Assembly (NCBI GenBank): GCA_009841405.1
Contig: VXLV01000077.1
Span: 1-63,385 of the forward strand
Direction of reading: 5' to 3'
DNA: 63,385 nt
From: Chloroflexota bacterium
Lineage (GTDB): Bacteria > Chloroflexota > Anaerolineae > Aggregatilineales > Phototrophicaceae
A program made the position numbers and the translations under genes. How positions within the stretch are numbered: the first letter of the stretch is position 1; every line of letters begins with the position of its first letter. Of the stretch, positions 9,138 to 15,994 are shown piece after piece. A model generated the notes under the pieces. It did not search any database, had not been told where the DNA came from, and saw only the letters and a program-made list of their open reading frames with translations.

Positions 9138-9176
9138 GCGGCTCGCCTTCGCCGCTTACAGACTCACTTTTTTTTT
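9138..9176 (-). promoter_or_regulatory. Candidate -1 programmed ribosomal frameshift signal (A9 run plus stem)
   Basis: On the minus strand, nine A residues (9176-9168) end the AAA+ frame as ACT AAA AAA AAA GTG AGT CTG TAA. A one-base backward slip on the A run gives AGT GAG TCT, and the frame then stays open into the VWA protein. Directly after the zero-frame stop lies GCGGC-N8-GCCGC (9155-9138), which could be a stimulatory stem, 12 nt after the run. Programmed frameshifting in chlD-type genes is known, yielding both a small AAA+ subunit and a full-length medium subunit from one mRNA. A sequencing error that dropped one A is the main alternative. Confidence 0.65.
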
Positions 9177-10277
9177 AGTCTGCGCCGCTTGTTCGTCGCT
9201 GTTCTCGCTGAACTCGCCCTCTTCTTCGCCCTCGCCGATTTCCTGGCGTTTCTCGTCAACGGCCGCTTCGACGGCGTTGAGATCGGCCTGGGCGTCGCTG
9301 AAGGGACCGCGCTTTAGGCGGTGCGGGATCGTCAGCCGGATGGCGATGGTGATGTCGCGGTCGTTGATGGCGGTTCGGCCTTCAAAGGCGGCGTGAGCGC
9401 GCGCCGCTTTGAGAATCACCAGATCAGCGCGGTGGCCGTCGATGCGCAAGTCGCTGGTGATGCTGGCGATGACGCGCAGGTCGTGCGTTGTATGCGTGAC
9501 CTGGTCAATGATTTCGCGGGCGTCGGCGATGCGCTGGGAGAGCTGCTGGTCCACCGGCTGCCATTCCGCTTTGAAATCCAGCGGGTCGTTTTCGTAGGCG
9601 ATATGCCGCTCGAGAATCTCTATGCGATCGGTAGCGTCTTTGATGCCGGTGACATCAACCGAGAGCGCGAAGCGATCCAGCAACTGCGGGCGCAGATCGC
9701 CCTCTTCCGGGTTCATCGTGCCGACCAGGATAAAGCGCGCCGGATGGCTGAAGCTGATGCCCTCGCGCTCGACGATATTCACGCCCATCGCGGCGCTGTC
9801 CAACAGGAGGTCGACGATATGGTCGTCGAGCAGGTTGATCTCATCCACGTAGAGAATGCCGCGGTTGGCGTTCGCCAGGACGCCGGTGTCAAAATGCCGC
9901 TCGCCAAATTGAATCGCCTTCTCGATATCGAGCGTACCGACAACGCGGTCTTCCGTGGCGCTGACGGGCAGATCCACGAAACTAATACGCCGCTGCGTCA
10001 TCGGTATTTCGGGGCAGTCTTCGTACTTTTGCCGCGCAAAGTCCGACCAGGACTCGGGCCGCGCCGGATCATCGTTGAAGGGCGAATCGGCGATGACGCT
10101 GATCTCCGGCAGCAGCGCCGCCAACGCGCGCGCCGCGGTCGACTTGCCAGTGCCGCGCTCGCCGCGGATCAACACGCCGCCGATGCGCATGTCGATGGCG
10201 TTTAGGATCAGCGCAAGCTTCATCATATCTTGGCCGACTACGGCAGTGAATGGATAGACGGGCGGTCTGTTGCTCAT
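9156..10277 (-). CDS. chlI: ChlI/BchI-like magnesium- or cobalt-chelatase AAA+ ATPase
   Basis: This AAA+ ATPase has 373 residues from the ATG at 10277 (MSNRPPVYPF, the conserved start of the family; a start at 10349 adds an unrelated leader). Motifs: Walker A GERGTGKS (about residues 38-45), Walker B ILYVDEINLLDD, the sensor region GTMNPEEGDLRPQLLDRF, and a helical lid. After the ATPase the chain becomes acidic (EEGEEEGEFSENSDEQ), the linker found before the VWA part of ChlD. It ends within the A9 run. ChlI-type subunits form hexamers driving Mg2+ or Co2+ insertion with ChlH/CobN. No large subunit is in the window, so metal and pathway are undecided. Confidence 0.92.
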   Translation of the reverse strand: MSNRPPVYPFTAVVGQDMMKLALILNAIDMRIGGVLIRGERGTGKSTAARALAALLPEISVIADSPFNDDPARPESWSDFARQKYEDCPEIPMTQRRISFVDLPVSATEDRVVGTLDIEKAIQFGERHFDTGVLANANRGILYVDEINLLDDHIVDLLLDSAAMGVNIVEREGISFSHPARFILVGTMNPEEGDLRPQLLDRFALSVDVTGIKDATDRIEILERHIAYENDPLDFKAEWQPVDQQLSQRIADAREIIDQVTHTTHDLRVIASITSDLRIDGHRADLVILKAARAHAAFEGRTAINDRDITIAIRLTIPHRLKRGPFSDAQADLNAVEAAVDEKRQEIGEGEEEGEFSENSDEQAAQTKKKVSL

Positions 10278-10389
10278 GAAGTTTCCGGTTTCCTGATGAC
10301 TGGACTGAACTGAATTCCGAATTATACGCGAGTCATTTTGGGCTGACAATTGCCAGCTTGCGCGGCTTTGGCTGCAGCAACGAGCGCGC

Positions 10390-11247
10390 TCAGACTGCCT
10401 GCAGGATTACGTCTCGCGCCGCACTGATGACAGGCTCGAACTGTCGATGCGCCTGGACGACCAGGGTCGTCTCGCAGGCCAGCGCTTCGCCGGGAAAGAC
10501 GGCGATGGCGGGATGATCGGCCTCATGGCGATCGAGCAGCGATACGCCCATGCCGCTGATGATGAACTCGCGGCGGGTGCGATTGTCATCGACGCGCATC
10601 AGTGACGGCGGGTCAATTTTACGGGCGTCAAAAAAACGGCGACTCAGCGCCTGAAACGGGCAGTCGTCGCCGGTCTGGATCCAGGGGCGCCGGCTGATGA
10701 CAGCAAGCGGATCGGCGCCCGAGGAGAGCCAGGCTGCCGGCAGCGCCACAATCAGTTGCGCCTGCCCGAGCTTGCGCGCGCTTAAATCGGCCGCGTCAAC
10801 CCGACCGTACACGATGCCGAGATCGGCTTCCTGATCCCTGACCTGGGCGATGATTTGCGCGGACTCGCCGCGCGACAGATTCAGCTCTAGCTCGGGATAA
10901 ATCTCGCCAAGCCGCGCAACTGTCCGCGAAAGCGAAAAGGAGGCCTCGGCCACGCTGCAGGCAAGGCGCAGCTGCCCCGTGATCCGCCCCCGGCGCGAAG
11001 CTGCTTCATTGGCGAATCCACTGGCGGCGTCCAGCGTTCGTCGCGCGTACGGCGCCAGCGCGCGCCCGCTCTGGGTTGGCGCGACGCCGGCGTGCGAGCG
11101 CTCAAAGAGCTGGATGCCGAATTCGCTTTCCAGCGCCTTGATATGCGCGCTGACGGTGGAGGGCGTCAGAGCCAGCTGGCGCGCCGCGGCCGATATGCTT
11201 CCCTGCTCCATAACCGTGATAAAGGTGCGCAACTGATGAATCTTCAT
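10390..11247 (-). CDS. LysR-family transcriptional regulator
   Basis: The 285-residue regulator has the classical N-terminal winged helix-turn-helix (MKIHQLRTFITVMEQGSISA then LALTPSTVSAHIKALE) and a two-lobe effector-binding domain. It is divergently arranged with the rhodanese gene, the two starts lying 115 bp apart. LysR regulators usually control a divergent neighbour from such a gap, so the rhodanese is a likely target (inference). The effector is unknown; the early HTH resembles the sulfur/oxidative-stress type only in general form. Confidence 0.93.
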   Translation of the reverse strand: MKIHQLRTFITVMEQGSISAAARQLALTPSTVSAHIKALESEFGIQLFERSHAGVAPTQSGRALAPYARRTLDAASGFANEAASRRGRITGQLRLACSVAEASFSLSRTVARLGEIYPELELNLSRGESAQIIAQVRDQEADLGIVYGRVDAADLSARKLGQAQLIVALPAAWLSSGADPLAVISRRPWIQTGDDCPFQALSRRFFDARKIDPPSLMRVDDNRTRREFIISGMGVSLLDRHEADHPAIAVFPGEALACETTLVVQAHRQFEPVISAARDVILQAV

Positions 11248-11362
11248 GGCGGGCTTTCGGCTTTCCCGAAGGCTACTTGTGGCTTTTGAGCGGTAGCGCT
11301 GATCGATTGGCGGCCTATGATACTGGCGATCTGACGATAATTCGAGAATCAGGAGCCGAGCA

Positions 11363-11761
11363 ATGATTCACTCTCGCGTAGCGGAATCGCCACCAGTGAC
11401 CGATAACCCGGCGCAAAAGTTTTTCGCTGACAAGCTGCGTTATGAAACCGACCCGGCCGATGTCCACGCGGAAATGGAGTCCGGCGCGCCCGGCTTCGTG
11501 CTGCTGGATGTTCGCTCGGCAGAGGATTACGCCGACAAGCACGTCGCAGGCTCGGAGAGCTTGCCCTATCGCGATATCAGCCCGCAGCGGCTGGCGGAAT
11601 ACTCCGATGACGCGCACTTCGTCGTCTACTGCTGGGGACCGGGCTGCAACGGCTCAACTAAAGCCGCGCTGCGCCTGGCCGAGCTGGGCCGCGCGGTCAA
11701 GGAAATGATCGGCGGCATCGAGTACTGGGAACGCGAAGGTTATCCGCTCGCCAAAGGTTGA
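11363..11761 (+). CDS. Rhodanese-like sulfurtransferase domain protein
   Basis: This is a single 132-residue rhodanese domain. It has LLDVRSAEDY in the first half, and the active-site loop begins at Cys90 in VVYCWGPGCNGSTKAA, with a second Cys at 95. It ends with the usual GGIEYWEREGYPL. Such domains carry a persulfide on the loop Cys and pass sulfur to thiol acceptors. An AGGAG lies 8 nt before the ATG. It is divergent from the LysR gene, and its 3' end overlaps the convergent FHA gene by 22 bp. No signal peptide is seen, so it is probably cytoplasmic. Confidence 0.88.
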   Translation: MIHSRVAESPPVTDNPAQKFFADKLRYETDPADVHAEMESGAPGFVLLDVRSAEDYADKHVAGSESLPYRDISPQRLAEYSDDAHFVVYCWGPGCNGSTKAALRLAELGRAVKEMIGGIEYWEREGYPLAKG

Positions 11762-13734
11762 GTCTCAGTGGCGGCGGGCTGGCTTTCAACGGCGCCCAAA
11801 GTTGGCGTAAGCGTCGCGGAGGGTGCTGCCGTGGCCGTGGCCGTTGGCGATGCAGTGACGGTCGGCAATTGAGGCGGGTCCGGTATCACCGCCAGCGCGC
11901 TGATGTCGAAGCCGCGACATTCAAATTGGTCCCGGATGCCCCAGCCGCTTTTGCCACTGGCTAGCTCAACCAGGAGCCAGCCGCCGTCTTTGACGGCCCC
12001 GCGCGCCAAAACGGGCACATTCTCCACCGCGAGCATGATCTGCTGGAAGCCCGTGTCCGGCCCGGCGTAGAGCAGCGCATCCTGGCGCGGCAAGCATTCC
12101 GGCTCCTTTACAGCGATCGTGATGCTGCGTTCGACGACGGCGCCGATCTCGTCCTCGGCCGCCAGTCGGATCTCAAAGTCGGCGTGTGGCGCGCCGCGCA
12201 ACTCGATCTCGCCGCGCGCTGCTGTCGCGGCTGATTCGCGAACCGTAGAAAATTCGAGCGGGCGCGCCACCTCTAGCCCGACGGCGCCGCTAACATCCCA
12301 GCGGACGATGAGCGAGTCCGTGACCCGGCGCAGCATGACCGACTTGTCCGCTGCGAAATCCGCGATGACGGCGGGCTCATAAATGTCGAGCCGCCGCGTC
12401 GAGATATCCGTGACGTCGCCCCGCAGAGCGATGAGCGCGATGTCGACCGGATCCGCGAAATCTTCGGTTGACAGGGTGAAACTCCGCCTGTCGCCGGGCA
12501 AGTCAGCCACGCGGGCGCGATTGACCTCGACGACGAAGCGCTCGGCATTGGCCGCCGTCCAATTCAGCTGCACGGGCGTCCCGCGCGCTACCTGCGACTG
12601 CGAAAGTTCAAGACTGGCGATCTCAGGTTCGGGCGGCTGGATGAGAACGGAGACCAATGCCAGCAAGAGCGCGAAAAAGGCGACTGTAGCCAGAATAGCG
12701 CTGCGATAACTCCAGCGCGGCGCTACGATTACGCGCGCCGGCGCCGCAACGGTAAACGCGCTTGGGCCCCGGGAGCGGGCGATGAGCGCAAAGGGTATCG
12801 ATTCCGGTCTGCCTATCAGCGGGCGTCGCCGCGCCCGCGCTTTGCCGCTGATGCGTCGGCGCCCGCCCGGCGGCAGCTCAACCCCGTCTTGCGCCAGCTC
12901 CGCCGCCAGCCGACTTTGCGGATCGCGAATGGACAGCGCCAGCTCAATCGGCACATTGCCCGGGTTGAGCATGAACAGCCGGAAGGGCTCGCCCTCCCGG
13001 CATATCGCGGGCGCCAGCGCCAGACTGAGTCCGCTGTAGCCGCCCAGCTTAATGATTGCCACCAGCCGCAGAACTTGATCGGCATCGCCCAGGCGCGTGA
13101 TCGCAATTGTCAGCGGATACTCGCCCGGCGGCATGTCGCTTCTCAGCGCCGGCTTGATCTGGAACTGAATCTGCGTCGCTTCATGTGCCGGCAACTGAAA
13201 CGGGAAACTAGCCGGCTGCACCCATCCCTCTGGCAAACCCGACGCCTCGACGCGGAAGGCCGCCTCAGTCGGGCTGCGATTGGTCACCTCCAGCGAAACG
13301 GTAGCGCTCGACGCCGGGAATACACGGTATTCGCCCCTTTCCAGGCTGGCGCGGAAGTCAATGCCGGCTGGCTGGGTCTGCTCGCTGAGCGCGGGCATGG
13401 CCACCGTGGCGTCGTCACTGTGCTGATAAAATGTTAGCCGCAGCGCGCCGATGCGAATCTCCTCGACGGCGCGCAGCGGCCGCGCCGAGCGCGCTTCCAG
13501 GCGCTGGCCGGATATGAATGTGCCCGCTGCCGAGCCGAGGTCAGTAATGCTCGCGCCATCCGCCCCAGCGTCAATCCGCAAGTGTTGCGCCGCAGAGGTC
13601 TCATCGTCGATTTGCACGGTATTGTCTGGCGCGCGGCCGACGGTCGCGACATTGCCCGCCAGTCGGTGGCTTTCCGTATGCCCGTCAGGGTAGAGGACGT
13701 CCAGACGTCCGAATACTGCCATGGTTAAAGACAT
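11740..13734 (-). CDS. FHA domain protein with transmembrane helix, Ig-like region and SH3-like C-terminus
   Basis: The 664-residue protein has this order: an FHA domain (residues 20-100; GRAPDNTVQIDDE and ITDLGSAAGTFISG), beta-rich cadherin/Ig-like segments (about 120-320), and one membrane helix (about 344-366). Further Ig-like beta segments follow, then an SH3-like module near Cys-rich CLPRQDALLYAGPDTGFQQ and GWGIRDQFECRG, and a Thr/Ala/Pro-rich tail. FHA domains bind phosphothreonine, so the N-terminal side is probably cytoplasmic and the rest extracytoplasmic. That would suit a link between Ser/Thr kinase signalling and the cell wall, but no kinase is adjacent. The N-terminal start may also be the ATG at 13722. 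Confidence 0.8.
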   Translation of the reverse strand: MSLTMAVFGRLDVLYPDGHTESHRLAGNVATVGRAPDNTVQIDDETSAAQHLRIDAGADGASITDLGSAAGTFISGQRLEARSARPLRAVEEIRIGALRLTFYQHSDDATVAMPALSEQTQPAGIDFRASLERGEYRVFPASSATVSLEVTNRSPTEAAFRVEASGLPEGWVQPASFPFQLPAHEATQIQFQIKPALRSDMPPGEYPLTIAITRLGDADQVLRLVAIIKLGGYSGLSLALAPAICREGEPFRLFMLNPGNVPIELALSIRDPQSRLAAELAQDGVELPPGGRRRISGKARARRRPLIGRPESIPFALIARSRGPSAFTVAAPARVIVAPRWSYRSAILATVAFFALLLALVSVLIQPPEPEIASLELSQSQVARGTPVQLNWTAANAERFVVEVNRARVADLPGDRRSFTLSTEDFADPVDIALIALRGDVTDISTRRLDIYEPAVIADFAADKSVMLRRVTDSLIVRWDVSGAVGLEVARPLEFSTVRESAATAARGEIELRGAPHADFEIRLAAEDEIGAVVERSITIAVKEPECLPRQDALLYAGPDTGFQQIMLAVENVPVLARGAVKDGGWLLVELASGKSGWGIRDQFECRGFDISALAVIPDPPQLPTVTASPTATATAAPSATLTPTLGAVESQPAATETQPLASG

Positions 13735-13890
13735 CCGCGCATAATTTATGAGCTAAATGGCATTGCCTATTCTAGCAATGCGCAAGGCAGCCGGGTAGCG
13801 CGACAGCGGCGCCGTGGGACAAGCGTTGTCTTGATGAGACCGAGGCGTTGTTGTACCGTTTCCGGACTTCCAATGGTCAAGGCAAGCCCG

Positions 13891-14835
13891 ATGAAGCGGA
13901 AAACCATTGTCTGTGTGACGCCGAACGCAGCGCTCGATCGCACCCTGGTCGTGCCCGATTTCGCCATCGGCCATATCTCGCGCATTCCCAATGCCATTGC
14001 TGCGCCGGGCGGCAAGGGGCTCAACGTTTTGCGCGCTGTGCGAATCCTGGGCGGGCAGTCGCTGGCGATGGGATTGCTAGGTGGCTATACCGGCGAGACG
14101 GTCGCGGCCATGGTGGAAGCGGATGGATATCCCTCCGAGTGGACCGGCTTTGACGGTGAGACGCGCGCTTGCACCATCATCGCGTCCGGCGGCGCATCCA
14201 CCGTCATCAACGAATCGGGCCGGATTGCGCCCGAAGACTGGGCGGCGCTGGCGGATGACATTTGCCGTGTGGCCGCGCGGCCCGATGTCTACGCAATCTG
14301 CCTCTGCGGCAGCTTGCCCGAGGGCGCCCCGTCCGACGCCCCGGCCGAATTTGTCGCGAGAGTCAACCGTATGGGCGCGCAACTCTGGGTCGATAGCAGC
14401 AAGGGGCCCTTGAAGAACGCGCTGGCGGCGAAACCCTATGCCATCAAGGTGAACCGCGACGAGATCGCCGAGGCGGCCGGCGTATCGCTACGGACGCGGG
14501 CCGAGGTCCTGGACCTGGCGCGCGGCCTGGTCGATGACGGCATCGGCATTGTGGTGATTTCGCTGGGGGCGGAAGGCGCATTCCTGGTCGCGGACGGGCT
14601 GGCGGCGCAGGCGACGCCGCCGGTGATAGAACCCGTGGACCCGGTCGCCAGCGGCGATTGCCTGCACGCCGGGCTGATTACCGCGCTGGCGGACGGCGCG
14701 GACCCGGTTGAAGCTTTGCGGCGCGGCGTGGCTGCCGGCACGGTAAACGCGCTCTACGCCGGCGGCGCGCAATTCCCCTACGCGCATTTCCTCGAGATTC
14801 TGAATCAGACACGCGCGAAAATCCTCACCGCGTAA
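13891..14835 (+). CDS. PfkB-family sugar kinase (1-phosphofructokinase/tagatose-6-phosphate kinase-like)
   Basis: This is a ribokinase-fold kinase of 314 residues from the ATG at 13891 (MKRKTIVCVTPNAALDRTLV). In-frame starts at 13831 and 13873 add non-family residues. Motifs: GGKGLNVLRAV near the N-terminus, NESG in the middle, KVNRDEIAEAAG, and the C-terminal signature DPVASGDCLHAGLI with the catalytic Asp. The opening NAALDRT and the VNxxE-like stretch place it with hexose-phosphate kinases such as FruK, LacC or PfkB. The substrate is undecided. It stands alone between the FHA gene and the ABC operon. Confidence 0.88.
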   Translation: MKRKTIVCVTPNAALDRTLVVPDFAIGHISRIPNAIAAPGGKGLNVLRAVRILGGQSLAMGLLGGYTGETVAAMVEADGYPSEWTGFDGETRACTIIASGGASTVINESGRIAPEDWAALADDICRVAARPDVYAICLCGSLPEGAPSDAPAEFVARVNRMGAQLWVDSSKGPLKNALAAKPYAIKVNRDEIAEAAGVSLRTRAEVLDLARGLVDDGIGIVVISLGAEGAFLVADGLAAQATPPVIEPVDPVASGDCLHAGLITALADGADPVEALRRGVAAGTVNALYAGGAQFPYAHFLEILNQTRAKILTA

Positions 14836-14909
14836 GCGCCTATGCGTTCTAATCCAAGTAATGTAATGAAGTGAGTTTCTCTGGATATTGCAACCGTAAT
14901 AATGGGTCA

Positions 14910-14950
14910 CCCTTCCCTGATGATTCGGGGAAGGGCCGGGGATGGGGTAG
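14910..14950 (+). repeat. C/G hairpin repeat with GGCCGGGG tail, copy 1
   Basis: CCCTTCCC pairs with GGGGAAGGG around a 9-nt loop and is followed by CCGGGGATGGGGTAG. The same plan recurs at 34525 and, inverted or compound, at 32325. It lies in the 235-bp gap before the ABC operon. Confidence 0.7.
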
Positions 14951-15070
14951 AAAAGCATGAGTTTTACAAATTGGTAATGAATCGCGTATGGACATCTGCC
15001 CGGCAATTTCTATTATCTCTGACGCGATGGCTGGTCACGTGAGTACGGACTAGGCGACAGGAGCTTGCCT

Positions 15071-15985
15071 GTGATACATGTGCATGATATTTCCAAGCGT
15101 TACGGCAGCATTGAAGCGCTGCGCGGCGTCAGCTTCGATATTCAGCCCGGCGAGATCGTAGGCCTGCTGGGGCCGAACGGCGCTGGCAAATCCACCGCCA
15201 TCAAGATCGTCACCGGCTTTCTCCATCCCGACGCCGGATTCGTTGAGATTGACGGCTTGAATGTCCTGCGTGATTTGCGCGCGGTTCAAGACAAAATCGG
15301 CTACCTGTCTGAAAATACACCACTTTATCCCGAGCTGTCGGTCCAAACCTACCTGGGCATGATCGCCGACTTGCGCGCCGTCCCCGCGTCCGATTACACG
15401 CGCCTGCTCTCCGACGCCATCTACGGAACCGGCTTGCAAGCTTACCTGACCCGCTCCATCGCCTCGCTCAGCAAGGGGCTGCGGCAGCGCCTGGGCTTGG
15501 CGCAAGCTATCTTGCACAAGCCGCAATTCCTGATCCTGGACGAGCCGACTGTCGGCCTGGACCCCACGCAAATCGTCGAGATTCGCGCCCTGATCAAGGC
15601 GCTGGCGCAAGACAGCACCATTCTCTTTTCATCGCATATCTTGTCCGAGGTCGAGGCGATCTGCGACCGCGTAATCATCATCATCAACGGTGAAGTGAAA
15701 GCCGACCAGAGCCTGCGCGAGCTCAGCATGAGCAATGACGCCACGCTGGTATTGCAGCGGGACAGCGCCGATGTGGCGCAGACCCTGGGCGCGCTGGAAG
15801 GCGTCGCCTCAATTCAGCCGCTGCGCTCGCTGGACGACTATCCCGCCTGGCGCATTCAAGGCACGGCCGACATCACGGCGCAAATTTACGCCCTGGCGCG
15901 CGAGCGCGATTGGCCGCTGCGCGAATTGCGCCGCGACACCGTCACGCTCGAAAGCTTCTTCAATCAACTGGCGACCACGGCCTAG
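15071..15985 (+). CDS. ABC transporter ATP-binding protein, GldA type
   Basis: This is an ABC ATPase of about 304 residues. Walker A is GPNGAGKST, the signature region is SLSKGLRQRLGL, Walker B is FLILDEPTVGLDP, and the switch His is in SSHILSEVEAICD. The GTG at 15071 is 7 nt after AGGAG. A TTG at 15065 would sit against the Shine-Dalgarno sequence and is less likely. The C-terminal part resembles the extension of GldA/CcmA-type exporters. The permease-Gld fusion follows after 9 bp, so they form one transporter with the next two genes. In Bacteroidetes such systems are tied to gliding; elsewhere the cargo is unknown. Confidence 0.93.
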   Translation: MIHVHDISKRYGSIEALRGVSFDIQPGEIVGLLGPNGAGKSTAIKIVTGFLHPDAGFVEIDGLNVLRDLRAVQDKIGYLSENTPLYPELSVQTYLGMIADLRAVPASDYTRLLSDAIYGTGLQAYLTRSIASLSKGLRQRLGLAQAILHKPQFLILDEPTVGLDPTQIVEIRALIKALAQDSTILFSSHILSEVEAICDRVIIIINGEVKADQSLRELSMSNDATLVLQRDSADVAQTLGALEGVASIQPLRSLDDYPAWRIQGTADITAQIYALARERDWPLRELRRDTVTLESFFNQLATTA

Positions 15986-15994
15986 GAGCGTCCT

